From Desulfoscipio geothermicus (GTDB lineage Bacteria; Bacillota; Desulfotomaculia; Desulfotomaculales; Desulfallaceae): a DNA stretch of 64,000 nt. A program made the translations under genes and the position numbers. Below the pieces are notes generated by a model. The model saw nothing but the letters and a program-made list of their open reading frames with translations. It did no database searches and was not told the origin of the DNA. The stretch lies in NCBI GenBank assembly GCA_016841205.1, contig JAENZP010000004.1, positions 62,001 through 126,000 of the forward strand. Direction: 5' to 3'. Within the stretch, counting starts at the first letter, position 1; each line of letters starts with the position of its first letter. Positions 54,251 through 63,158 of this stretch are shown one piece after another.

Positions 54251-54286
54251 TAATATTGGCTTTGGGTATAAAGGAGTTAAGTTAAT

Positions 54287-55258
54287 ATGCGAGTTGTTTT
54301 TATGGGCACACCTGATTTTGCGGTGCCATCGCTGAATGCATTGCTAAACAATAATTATGAAGTTGCCGCAGTGATTACTCAGCCTGATAAGCCTGGCGGG
54401 CGGGGAAAAAAACTGCGCCCGTCGCCGGTCAAAGTAGCTGCACTGGCGGCGGGGCTGGCGGTCTATCAACCCAAGAAAGTGCGTGAGCCTGCTTTTATTG
54501 AAGTACTGCGGGGATTATGTCCGGATATAATAGTGGTGGCAGCTTTTGGGCAAATATTGCCGGAGGAAATTTTATATCTGCCCCCACATGGTTGTATTAA
54601 TGTGCATGCTTCGCTCTTACCTGCATACCGGGGGGCGGCACCCATTCACCGGGCCATAATCAATGGGGAACGGCAAACCGGAGTTACCATTATGCAAATG
54701 GACACGGGCTTGGATACTGGTGCTATGCTGTTGCAGGGCCAGGTGCCGATTGGCTCTGATGATACAGTTGGGATGGTGCATGACCGGCTGGCGGCGCTGG
54801 GCGGGCACCTGCTGCTTGAAGTGTTGGAACTGATTAAAAACGGTCGGGCGCGGCCTGTGCCCCAGGAAGATAGCCGTTCCTGCTATGCCGCCATGCTAAC
54901 CCGAACTGATGAGATAATATGCTGGGAACAGGATGCAGAGACAATCAAAAACCAGGTCAGGGGTTTAAATCCTTGGCCGGGCGCACGCACCTCCCTTGGA
55001 GACAAGCTGCTGAAAATATGGCAGGTATCCGTGGTTCGGGATTACCCGGTGGGTACTGCTGAGCCGGGCCAGGTGGTGGAAGTCCGTGGCGACCGTGGCA
55101 TTTTGGTTCAAACCGGTGGCGGCATACTGAGTATTGAAGAATTGCAGTTGCAGGGTAAAAAACGGATGAATACGGTCGAATTTTTACGGGGGCACTCGCT
55201 GGCAGCCGGCAGCAAGCTGGGCGAAGGACAGGTGTTGGCAGGTGATTGCGTTGTATGA
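54287..55258 (+). CDS. fmt: Methionyl-tRNA formyltransferase
   Basis: Formylates initiator Met-tRNA from 10-formyl-tetrahydrofolate. The 323 residues show 'VVFMGTPDFAVPSLNALL' at the start and the catalytic block 'NVHASLLPAYRGAAPIHRA', then a C-terminal OB-like domain for tRNA. ATG after AAGGAG. The next gene begins inside its last codons. Confidence 0.96.
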   Translation: MRVVFMGTPDFAVPSLNALLNNNYEVAAVITQPDKPGGRGKKLRPSPVKVAALAAGLAVYQPKKVREPAFIEVLRGLCPDIIVVAAFGQILPEEILYLPPHGCINVHASLLPAYRGAAPIHRAIINGERQTGVTIMQMDTGLDTGAMLLQGQVPIGSDDTVGMVHDRLAALGGHLLLEVLELIKNGRARPVPQEDSRSCYAAMLTRTDEIICWEQDAETIKNQVRGLNPWPGARTSLGDKLLKIWQVSVVRDYPVGTAEPGQVVEVRGDRGILVQTGGGILSIEELQLQGKKRMNTVEFLRGHSLAAGSKLGEGQVLAGDCVV

Positions 55259-56036
55259 CGTGGTGCAGATCCACACGCACAAACGCCTGTTTATTGGTTT
55301 ATTGGTGGCCAGCCTCTTGGTGGTGGGTTTACTTGTTTTATCCATTTGGTTCCTTGTTTTTAGCCCGGAACGCTCTATGATTTACAAATTTGTGCTGTTA
55401 GCAGTGGCGCTGGTACTGCTGGTTACTATCATGCTGGCTGGTATTGGCTTGACCGCCATAGTTTTGACGATTATCCGCGCAAGGCCCTTTGCCTTGTTAC
55501 AGGGCCCCACGCGGGTGGCGCTGAATACCTTTTTCCCTTTGGTGTTAATGCTGGGCAGGTTGCTTAAAATAGATATGAATCGGATTAAAAACTCTTTTAT
55601 TGAAGTAAACAATAGCTTGGTGCGGGTCATGCAGATCAGTGTTGCACCGGGGCAGCTGTTGCTGCTGGCTCCGCATTGTTTGCAAAACAGTGCTTGCGTG
55701 CATAAAGTTGCGGGCAATGTGAATAATTGCCGACAATGTGGCCAGTGTATGGTTAGCGATTTACTGCAATTGCGGGACCGTTACGGTATCATGGTGGGGA
55801 TGGCCACCGGAGGTACACTGGCCCGCAAATACGTGCAGGATTACCGTCCTAAAGCTATTGTGGCGATAGCCTGCGAGCGGGATTTAACCAGCGGTATTTT
55901 GGATGCCAACCCGGTACCGGTGCTGGGCGTCACAAATTTAAGGCCTCACGGGCCATGCCAGGACACGCAGTTTTCATTCCGGCGGGTTGAAGGAGCCATC
56001 CAATATTTTTTAAGTGATGGAAGTGATCATATTTGA
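55242..56036 (+). CDS. DUF116 membrane protein with Cys cluster
   Basis: A 264-residue protein with two N-terminal membrane hairpin helices (about 15-40 and 47-78) and a cytoplasmic DUF116 domain. The domain has a Cys-rich part, 'HCLQNSAC' and 'NCRQCGQC', which may bind zinc or an FeS cluster. Function is unknown, but DUF116 genes commonly lie between fmt and rsmB in Clostridia, as here. The start could be GTG 55242 or TTG 55251 (with GGTGAT before it); both overlap fmt. rsmB starts on its stop codon. Confidence 0.85.
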   Translation: MIALYDVVQIHTHKRLFIGLLVASLLVVGLLVLSIWFLVFSPERSMIYKFVLLAVALVLLVTIMLAGIGLTAIVLTIIRARPFALLQGPTRVALNTFFPLVLMLGRLLKIDMNRIKNSFIEVNNSLVRVMQISVAPGQLLLLAPHCLQNSACVHKVAGNVNNCRQCGQCMVSDLLQLRDRYGIMVGMATGGTLARKYVQDYRPKAIVAIACERDLTSGILDANPVPVLGVTNLRPHGPCQDTQFSFRRVEGAIQYFLSDGSDHI

Positions 56037-57394
56037 CACATAAGACAAGCGCCAGGGAAGCGGCCCTAAAAGTACTGCTGGCGGTGGATGAACGGGAAGC
56101 TTACGCCAATCTGGCTCTGGGTTCGTTACTGGATAAGCTGGAGCCGGAAAAATTAGACCGGTCTTTTATCACCGAACTGGTTTACGGGACCTTGCGCACT
56201 CAAAATACGCTGGACTGGGCGCTAAGCCATTATTTGCGGCGGCCGCTGCCCGACCTTTCGGCTGTCGTACGGAATATATTACGTTTAGGAGCCTATCAGG
56301 TTTTGTTTATGGACCGGGTGCCCGATTCCGCTGCCGTTAATGAGTCGGCCAATCTGGCTCGTCGGCATGGGCATGAAGGCATTGTTAAATTTGTTAACGG
56401 TGTGCTGCGTAATTTAACCCGGGGCAAGGAGCAGTTAAGCTATCCCGATCCTGCTGAGGACCCCGTGCAGTATATAACCTTACGCTACTCTCACCCGGAC
56501 TGGCTGGTGCGCCGGTGGCTTAATGATTTTGGATATCAAGAGACAGAGGCCCTTTGTTCAGCCAACAATCAGCCCGCGCCAAACACCGTGCGGGTTAATA
56601 CGTTAAAAACCAGCGCTGCAGAGTTAGTGGAGAGACTTGCCGGCTTGGGCGTGGGAGCGCAAAGAGGCCAATATGCCGTTGACTGCCTGCAATTGCAGGG
56701 ATTTGTATCCTTGGGTGGATTGGCCCCATTCAAAGAAGGATTGTTCCAGGCCCAGGATGAAAGCTCTATACTGGTAGGACAGGCCGTGTGCCCCGTGCCG
56801 GGTGCCCGGGTGCTGGATGTGGCCAGTGCCCCCGGCGGTAAAGCCACGCACCTGGCCCAACTTATGCAAAACCAGGGCGTGATACTGGCCCTGGATGTGC
56901 ATGAGCATAAAATAAAACTCATTGAAGAAAATTGCCGGCGGCTAGGTGTGCAAATCGTGCAGCCAATTCTGGCCGATGCCCGGCAAATCCCGGAAAAGTA
57001 CACCGGCTGGGCCGATTACGTGCTGGTTGACGCTCCCTGCTCAGGCTTGGGTGTACTGCGCAGGCGTCCGGATGCCAGGTGGCGCAAGCAGGAAGAACAA
57101 ATTGCCGCTTTAGCTGTGCTGCAGGCACAAATTTTAGAGTCTGCAGCGGCTGCGTTAAAGCCCGGCGGGGTTTTAGTATACAGTACCTGCACCATTACAT
57201 GGGAAGAAAACCTGGGGCAGGTGGAATCATTTTTAAATAAACATCCAGAATTCAGGTTAGAGCCCCTGGCCGGATTATTACCGCCTGAACTTGACCAGGC
57301 AGCTACCCTGGACTGGGGTTACCTGCAAATATTACCTCATAAGCATGAGCTGGACGGGTTTTTCATAGCCAGGCTTGGTAAAAGCGGTAATTAG
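56033..57394 (+). CDS. rsmB: 16S rRNA (cytosine-967-C5)-methyltransferase
   Basis: Methylates C967 of 16S rRNA using SAM. The N-terminal NusB-like RNA-binding domain occupies residues 1-145. The methyltransferase domain follows, with SAM motif 'DVASAPGGKATHLA', and the two catalytic cysteines in 'DAPCSGLG' and 'YSTCTI'. The 453 residues are normal. The TTG start overlaps the preceding stop (TTGA), so translation is coupled. Confidence 0.95.
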   Translation: MTHKTSAREAALKVLLAVDEREAYANLALGSLLDKLEPEKLDRSFITELVYGTLRTQNTLDWALSHYLRRPLPDLSAVVRNILRLGAYQVLFMDRVPDSAAVNESANLARRHGHEGIVKFVNGVLRNLTRGKEQLSYPDPAEDPVQYITLRYSHPDWLVRRWLNDFGYQETEALCSANNQPAPNTVRVNTLKTSAAELVERLAGLGVGAQRGQYAVDCLQLQGFVSLGGLAPFKEGLFQAQDESSILVGQAVCPVPGARVLDVASAPGGKATHLAQLMQNQGVILALDVHEHKIKLIEENCRRLGVQIVQPILADARQIPEKYTGWADYVLVDAPCSGLGVLRRRPDARWRKQEEQIAALAVLQAQILESAAAALKPGGVLVYSTCTITWEENLGQVESFLNKHPEFRLEPLAGLLPPELDQAATLDWGYLQILPHKHELDGFFIARLGKSGN

Positions 57395-57465
57395 CCCTTA
57401 ATCTGATAAGCAGGATTTGTGTGGACGCATGTAGAATAGCAAAACATGTCGACGGGGGATTTTTT

Positions 57466-58512
57466 ATGCCGGGATTAGCCAATATTAAGGATTTGACGCT
57501 GGAGGAACTGGAACGTGAGGTAACCGCCCTGGACATGGCTAAGTATAGAGCCGCTCAGGTGGTTGACTGGATGCATCGCAAGGGGGTGGACTCTTTTGCG
57601 AAAATGGCCAATGTGCCTAGAGAAGTGCAGGAGAAACTGGCCGGTAAATTTAGCCCAGGTGGGTTAGTAGTGCTGGATAAAAAGGTTTCCCGTGGTGGCG
57701 AGGCGGTAAAATTTTTGTTACAATTGGCGGACGGCCAGGCTGTGGAGAGCGTGCTAATGAAATATCGCTACGGCTATACCGCTTGTCTTTCCACCCAGGT
57801 AGGATGCCGCATGGGCTGCAAACTCTGTGCTTCGGGGCTAAACGGTCTATTCCGCAACCTTACCCCGGGTGAACTGATTGACCAAATTTTGGCTATGCAA
57901 AAGTCATCAGGCCAGCGTATCGGACGTATAGTATTAATGGGCTCTGGCGAGCCGCTGGATAATTATGCGACTACGGTTAAATTTTTGGAACTGGTTAGCG
58001 CGCCGTACGGGCTGGGAATTGGCCACCGGCACATTACTATATCAACCTGCGGTATCGTGCCGCGCATTTACGAATTAATGCAATTGCACCTGGCAATTAC
58101 CCTGGCGGTTTCTCTACATGCCCCCAATAATACGCTGCGCAGCCAACTGGTGCCGGTTAACCGGGTCTACCCGCTGGAAAAACTGCTTCCTGCCTGTCGT
58201 GCTTATGCTGAGTCTACCGGACGGCGGGTGTCCTTTGAATATGCTTTGTTAGGCGGGATGAATGATACACTGGCCCATGCCAAAGAGCTGGCCGGTATAT
58301 TACGCGGTATTCACTGTCATGTTAATTTAATTCCTGCCAATCTGGTACCCGAGCGTGGTATCGCTAGCTGCGGTGCCAAGGAAGTGCAGGCTTTTAAGAC
58401 GGTATTGGAAAAAGCCGGTTATCCGGTAACTTTGCGCAGAGAAATGGGCTTGGACATTGATGCTGCCTGCGGTCAGCTGCGCCGGCGGCTAATGGTGAGC
58501 GATAAACCTTAA
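57466..58512 (+). CDS. rlmN: 23S rRNA/tRNA adenine-C2 methyltransferase
   Basis: A radical SAM enzyme that methylates A2503 of 23S rRNA and A37 of tRNAs. The cluster motif is 'CRMGCKLC' (Cx3Cx2C); the resolving cysteines are expected in 'ISTCGIV' and near the C-terminal 'DIDAACGQL'. 'GSGEPLDNY' is the SAM-binding GEP motif. The ATG at 57466 follows GGGGG and gives 348 residues; an upstream GTG in frame lacks a binding site. Confidence 0.96.
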   Translation: MPGLANIKDLTLEELEREVTALDMAKYRAAQVVDWMHRKGVDSFAKMANVPREVQEKLAGKFSPGGLVVLDKKVSRGGEAVKFLLQLADGQAVESVLMKYRYGYTACLSTQVGCRMGCKLCASGLNGLFRNLTPGELIDQILAMQKSSGQRIGRIVLMGSGEPLDNYATTVKFLELVSAPYGLGIGHRHITISTCGIVPRIYELMQLHLAITLAVSLHAPNNTLRSQLVPVNRVYPLEKLLPACRAYAESTGRRVSFEYALLGGMNDTLAHAKELAGILRGIHCHVNLIPANLVPERGIASCGAKEVQAFKTVLEKAGYPVTLRREMGLDIDAACGQLRRRLMVSDKP

Positions 58513-58526
58513 TGAGGTGATCTGCG

Positions 58527-59273
58527 GTGGGTTTTTTCTCGGAGCTGGAAGGTAGCCTGGAAAAATATATTGAAGGTTTTTTTAAAGATAAATTCGGCAG
58601 CGGTGGTCTACAGCCGGTGGAAATAGCCAAAAAACTGGCGCGAGAAATGCGTGACCGGCGCCGGACCGGGCTTAAGGATATTTACGTGCCTAACCGGTTT
58701 GAGGTTTTCCTGGCGCCAGGGGACTTTGCCGTGGTTACGCCGCTTATTGACCGGTTGTCGGCGGAAATGGCCGAATATGTAAAAAACAAGGCCATCGAAA
58801 AAAAATATACCATGCTGGGGCCGGTGGCGGTGTTCTTTGCGGAACAGCAGGATTTGCTACAGGGACAGCTGCGGATAAATAGTTTTTTTGATGAGAGTGT
58901 GGAAGAAGCGCAGGAGCAGACGGAAGTAGAAGATACGATGCGTTTTAAACCGGTAAGGGGGATGCCTGAAACCGGTCAAAACCCAACTGGGTTGCTGGAA
59001 GTGGCGGAGGGTCCGTTAACCGGTAAACGCTTTGCGCTGGCCAGTAACCAGGTGGTGATTGGTCGCGGTGAAATATGTGATATATGTCTGCCGGACAGCA
59101 GTATTTCCAGGCGCCACGCCGTTATCAGCCGTACGGGCCGGCAGCTTATCATTAAAGACCGGTCCAGCACCAATGGGACCTATGTTAACGGGGTGAAGGT
59201 TTCCCAACGAGAACTAATTGATGGGGATATGATCAAAATGGGTAATACGGTATTAATATTTAAGGTGGAATGA
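58527..59273 (+). CDS. fhaA: FhaA-like protein (DUF3662 plus FHA domain)
   Basis: A 248-residue phosphothreonine-binding protein. DUF3662 covers residues 1-120 ('SLEKYIEGFF..KFGSGGLQP'), then a linker with a Thr in an acidic setting ('EVEDTMRF'), a likely kinase target, and a C-terminal FHA domain with 'GRGEICDI', 'SISRRHA' and 'SSTNGTYVNG'. In actinobacteria FhaA links the kinase PknB to MviN and wall synthesis. GTG start after GAGGTGAT. The next gene overlaps its stop (ATGA). Confidence 0.9.
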   Translation: MGFFSELEGSLEKYIEGFFKDKFGSGGLQPVEIAKKLAREMRDRRRTGLKDIYVPNRFEVFLAPGDFAVVTPLIDRLSAEMAEYVKNKAIEKKYTMLGPVAVFFAEQQDLLQGQLRINSFFDESVEEAQEQTEVEDTMRFKPVRGMPETGQNPTGLLEVAEGPLTGKRFALASNQVVIGRGEICDICLPDSSISRRHAVISRTGRQLIIKDRSSTNGTYVNGVKVSQRELIDGDMIKMGNTVLIFKVE

Positions 59274-59818
59274 TTTTTTTGGATATTATTTTATTTGTAC
59301 TGCGCACCGCTTTTATAGTATTAATATACGTATTTATATGCATAGTTTTAATTTATTTAATTAGGGATTTACATAACACGGCAAGACCCCGTACAGAAAC
59401 GCCTGCTGCAATTACAGAGGGTTTAGGTTACCGGGTAACCAGTTCGGCCACCACTGAAAAAAGTGGTCTGGGATTGTTACGCATTGAATCCGCACCAAAA
59501 AAATATGCTATGGAAGGTGCGGAGTTTGTTCTGGACAGGGAGTTGAAGTTAGGCCGTGGGCCTCAGAATGAAGTTATCCTACCCGACCGGTTTGCTTCAA
59601 ACAACCATGCCAGGCTGTATAATCGGGACGGGCAGTACTGGCTGGAAGATTTGGGAAGCAAGAACGGTACTTATTTAAATGGGAACCCCCTTGCCGAAAC
59701 CACGGTACTGGCCAATGGTGATCAAATAAGAATAGGCGAGATTATATTCAAGTTTGTGAGGTGGGGTTATGAAGTGGAGTCAGATCACCGAGTGCGGCCC
59801 GGTGCGCCGGCGGAATGA
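59270..59818 (+). CDS. fhaB: FhaB-like membrane-anchored FHA protein
   Basis: A 182-residue protein with one N-terminal membrane helix (about residues 5-30) and a cytoplasmic FHA domain with 'LGRGPQNEVILPD', 'NNHARLY' and 'GSKNGTYLNG'. It corresponds to FhaB/FipA, which recruits phosphorylated division proteins in actinobacteria. The ATG overlaps the preceding stop by four bases. Its last 50 bases overlap the start of the phosphatase gene in another frame, unusually long for this operon. Confidence 0.88.
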   Translation: MIFLDIILFVLRTAFIVLIYVFICIVLIYLIRDLHNTARPRTETPAAITEGLGYRVTSSATTEKSGLGLLRIESAPKKYAMEGAEFVLDRELKLGRGPQNEVILPDRFASNNHARLYNRDGQYWLEDLGSKNGTYLNGNPLAETTVLANGDQIRIGEIIFKFVRWGYEVESDHRVRPGAPAE

Positions 59819-60485
59819 AGATTGGCTCTGTGTTTGTCCTGATTTAGGCTTGTTTGCTGTGGCGGACGGTATGGGCGGTCACCAGGCCGGGGATGTGGCC
59901 AGCAGGATGGCCCTCGGAGTTCTGGAGCACTATCTTAGGGAAAACCAGTACAATATTGTATCCAGCCGGGAAAGGTTGGCTAGGGGGATACAGCAAGCCA
60001 ATGATGCAGTATACCTTGCTGCCCGGGAAAATATCCAGCAGCAGGGGATGGGCACTACAATAACTGTCTGTTTGGTGGAAGGTTATAAAGTTATAGTGGC
60101 CAATGTAGGTGACAGCAGAGCATTATTACTGCGGGAAGGCAAAATTAATAAATTAACTGTTGACCACTCGCTAGTGCAAGAGTTGGTTGACGGGGGGGGC
60201 ATATCCGAAAAGGAAGCTATGCAGCATCCACGGCGCAATGTTTTAACCAGGGCGCTTGGCATCGGTCCTCGGTTAGATGTGGATATCTACGAGTATGACA
60301 TTGCCCGGGGTGACCGGCTGCTTATTTGTACAGATGGATTAACCGGTTTTGTGCCGGAGATGCGGATTGGCGATTTAATGATACTGCCTCCAAATCCGCA
60401 AGACGTTGCGCATATGCTACTGGACGAAGCCATTGCCTTTGGTAGTAACGATAATATATCTATCATTATTCTGGCGGTGGATTAA
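59769..60485 (+). CDS. prpC: PP2C-type Ser/Thr protein phosphatase
   Basis: Reverses phosphorylation by the PrkC kinase. The 238 residues have all metal-binding motifs: 'RRRNEDW', 'VADGMGGHQAGD', 'NVGDSRALLL', 'LLICTDGLTGF' and 'SNDNISIII'. It is cytoplasmic and lacks the membrane extension of mycobacterial PstP. ATG preceded by GAGGTGGGG. The upstream FHA gene overlaps it by 50 bases. Confidence 0.95.
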   Translation: MKWSQITECGPVRRRNEDWLCVCPDLGLFAVADGMGGHQAGDVASRMALGVLEHYLRENQYNIVSSRERLARGIQQANDAVYLAARENIQQQGMGTTITVCLVEGYKVIVANVGDSRALLLREGKINKLTVDHSLVQELVDGGGISEKEAMQHPRRNVLTRALGIGPRLDVDIYEYDIARGDRLLICTDGLTGFVPEMRIGDLMILPPNPQDVAHMLLDEAIAFGSNDNISIIILAVD

Positions 60486-60486
60486 T

Positions 60487-61740
60487 TTGCACGGGCGCGG
60501 TAAAGAGCGAAAATTACTGGCAGTGGCTTTCCTTTACACTCTCACCGGGGGAATAATTCTTTACCTGAAGGAACCTGGAACGGGCGGAATATGGGCTATG
60601 GCCGCTGCATCGATCATGTTTGCCGGATCTATACTGCTCAGCGTGCTGTGGCAGATGCGGCGGGTAAGTTTTGATCAGTATATAACCCCTTTAATCAGCT
60701 TTCTTGCCGGTACCGGGTTGGTATTCCTGTTTCGCCTGAATCCCGGGTACGGGTACAGGCAGTTATCTTGGGTGGTCATTGGTCTGGTAGCTTTATATTT
60801 GACAACAACCTTGCTGTGTCGTTACCGGGAATTGGCTGATTACAAGTACCTGGTAGCTCTGGCCGGTATTTTAGCACTGCTTTTACCCATATTTTTTGGT
60901 ATCGAATTGGGTGGGGCGAAAAGCTGGCTGGACCTGGGACTGTTTCACTTTCAACCATCTGAATTTGTTAAGCTGCTACTGGTGTTTTTTCTGGGCAGTT
61001 ATTTAATGGAAAGCCGCATGCTGTTGCAGGCGGGTGAACAGCGGGTCTATATATTACCCGGTGTTCAGCAATGGGGACCGCTTTTGGGTATGTGGCTAAC
61101 GGCGCTATTAGTGTTGGTGTTTCAAAAGGACTTGGGGACTGCACTGATTTATTTTGGTACCTTTCTAGCCATGGTATACATGGCTACGGCCCGTTGGCTG
61201 TATATTCTGCTTGGTTCTTTACTGTTTTTCTTCGGGGCGGCGACCGCATACATGCTGGTAGGCCATGTACATACAAGGGTAGCTATTTGGCTGGACCCCT
61301 GGGCTACAGCCCAGGAATCTGGTTATCAAATTATCCAGTCACTGTATGCCATTAACAACGGCGGTATTTTTGGGGCTGGGCTGGGAGCTGGATTTCCCGG
61401 ATTTATTCCGGCGGTGCACACTGACTTTATTTTTGCCGCCATTTGCGAGGAAACCGGTTTGCTGGGCGGTATTGGCATTATGGTTATGTATATGCTGCTG
61501 ATTTACCGCGGTTTTAAAATTGCTCTGGCGGCTCGGGATGAATATGCCGGATTGATGGCCGCCGGCTTTACTGCCATTTTGGGCTTGCAAGTATTCATTA
61601 TAATTGCCGGGGTGACAAAATTATTGCCTATGACAGGTATCACTTTGCCATTTATCAGTTACGGGGGTAGTTCGATGGTGGCCAATTTTATTTTGGCCGG
61701 GATGCTGCTTAATATTTCTGGAGAGGCCGATACGCTATGA
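60487..61740 (+). CDS. ftsW: SEDS-family peptidoglycan polymerase (FtsW/RodA)
   Basis: A 417-residue membrane glycosyltransferase with about ten to twelve helices, polymerising lipid II together with a class B PBP, encoded next. SEDS motifs are 'GGAKSWLDLG', 'FQPSEFVKL', 'RVAIWLDPW' with 'GYQIIQSLYAINNGG' and a final 'PFISYGGSSM'. The TTG at 60487 follows GGCGGTGG, directly after the prpC stop; an earlier in-frame ATG lies deep in prpC. The pbpA start overlaps its stop codon. Confidence 0.93.
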   Translation: MHGRGKERKLLAVAFLYTLTGGIILYLKEPGTGGIWAMAAASIMFAGSILLSVLWQMRRVSFDQYITPLISFLAGTGLVFLFRLNPGYGYRQLSWVVIGLVALYLTTTLLCRYRELADYKYLVALAGILALLLPIFFGIELGGAKSWLDLGLFHFQPSEFVKLLLVFFLGSYLMESRMLLQAGEQRVYILPGVQQWGPLLGMWLTALLVLVFQKDLGTALIYFGTFLAMVYMATARWLYILLGSLLFFFGAATAYMLVGHVHTRVAIWLDPWATAQESGYQIIQSLYAINNGGIFGAGLGAGFPGFIPAVHTDFIFAAICEETGLLGGIGIMVMYMLLIYRGFKIALAARDEYAGLMAAGFTAILGLQVFIIIAGVTKLLPMTGITLPFISYGGSSMVANFILAGMLLNISGEADTL

Positions 61741-63116
61741 AAGGTAATGTGAGCAAGCTGGCCTATTTAATACTGGCGGGTTTGGTGGTAATCTGTGTGT
61801 ACCTGGCCTTGATTCCGTGCTATATAGACCGCGTGTCCGGCAGTGGCCTTGCGCCGGCTGACCCTCGCATTGCCGTCCGTGAAAGTCAAATTCAGCGGGG
61901 GGATATCTTAGACAGGCATGGTACGGTACTAGCCCGTAGTGTGCCGGTGGAAAACGGTTATGTCAGGGAATACCCACTGGGCAGTGCCGCCGCGCATATT
62001 GTAGGTTATAATTCCAGTAAATACGGGGCCGCCGGTATTGAAAAATCCATGGCCAAGATTTTGTTGGGCCTTGAGGGCGGGAATGAGTTATATGCTTTGG
62101 GTGACCATATTTTAGGTCGCCCTGGTATTGGCAATAATGTTAGCCTAACTATTGATGCCGGGCTGCAAAAAAAAGTCACCAGCTTGCTGGCCGGCCAAAA
62201 AGGAGCCGTAGTAGTGTTGGATCCTTCTACGGGGGAAGTGCTGGCTATGGCCAGCTACCCGGATTACGACCCTGCGCAGGTGGCTAATTATATGAACCGC
62301 CAGGATTCACCCATGTTGAACCGTGCCACCCAGGGTGCTTATCCGCCTGGTTCGGCATTTAAGATTGTAACCGCAGCGGCTTTGCGAGCCGGTTTACCCG
62401 AGCTTGTGGGGGATACAATAAACTGTACGGGGCAATTAGAGGTTAATGGCTTTACACTCCATGATAACGCCGTGCACGGTGATGTGGATTTAAGGGATGC
62501 TTTTGCTAAATCGTGCAACGTAGCCTTTGCGCGATACGGGCTGGCGGTGGGCGCGCAGCAATTTGTCCGGCAGGCTCAAACATTTGGCATGGGTAAAAGT
62601 TTTGATTTTTCACTACCAGTATATAATGGTAATATTACTCCGGCCGATAAAATGGACGGTCCGAACCTGGCTTCCAGTGCCATCGGGCAGGGTGAAGTAT
62701 TGATCAGCCCGCTGCAGGCAGCTTTGCTGGCTGCAGCTGTGGCTAACGATGGCGTCATTATGAAGCCTTATATTGTTTCCGGTTACAGTGGTGCAAAAAG
62801 TGGCCAAAGCCGCACGCAGCCGAAGGAGTGGCTTATAGCCGTGGATCCATTGGTGGCTGCTGCTTTAAAAGAAGATATGGTTGCCGTGGTAAGACAAGGC
62901 ACTGGGAAGGCGGCGGCTCTGCCCGGTATCACGGTGGCCGGAAAAACGGGTTCCGCGGAAAACCCGCATGGTAAAAGCCATGCTTGGTTTGTCGGTTTTG
63001 CGCCGGCCCAGGAGCCCCGAGTGGCGGTAGCGGTGCTGTTGGAAAACGCCGGATCAGGTGGAACCGTGGCTGCCCCGCTGGCCCGGGAGGTTATCCGGCA
63101 GGCGCTGGATCTATAG
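61737..63116 (+). CDS. pbpA: Class B penicillin-binding protein (PbpA type)
   Basis: A 459-residue transpeptidase anchored by one N-terminal helix (8-30). The active-site motifs are S206-AFK, S259-CN and 'AGKTGSAE' (KTG). The short N-terminal pedestal ('RGDILDRHGTVLA') and small size match actinobacterial PbpA rather than larger PBP2B or SpoVD. It is the cross-linking partner of the SEDS protein encoded upstream, with a 4-base overlap (ATGA). A kinase gene follows after 42 bp. Confidence 0.94.
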   Translation: MKGNVSKLAYLILAGLVVICVYLALIPCYIDRVSGSGLAPADPRIAVRESQIQRGDILDRHGTVLARSVPVENGYVREYPLGSAAAHIVGYNSSKYGAAGIEKSMAKILLGLEGGNELYALGDHILGRPGIGNNVSLTIDAGLQKKVTSLLAGQKGAVVVLDPSTGEVLAMASYPDYDPAQVANYMNRQDSPMLNRATQGAYPPGSAFKIVTAAALRAGLPELVGDTINCTGQLEVNGFTLHDNAVHGDVDLRDAFAKSCNVAFARYGLAVGAQQFVRQAQTFGMGKSFDFSLPVYNGNITPADKMDGPNLASSAIGQGEVLISPLQAALLAAAVANDGVIMKPYIVSGYSGAKSGQSRTQPKEWLIAVDPLVAAALKEDMVAVVRQGTGKAAALPGITVAGKTGSAENPHGKSHAWFVGFAPAQEPRVAVAVLLENAGSGGTVAAPLAREVIRQALDL

Positions 63117-63158
63117 CTAATTGTGCAATGAGCCAGATGATTTTCGAGGAGAATTAAT

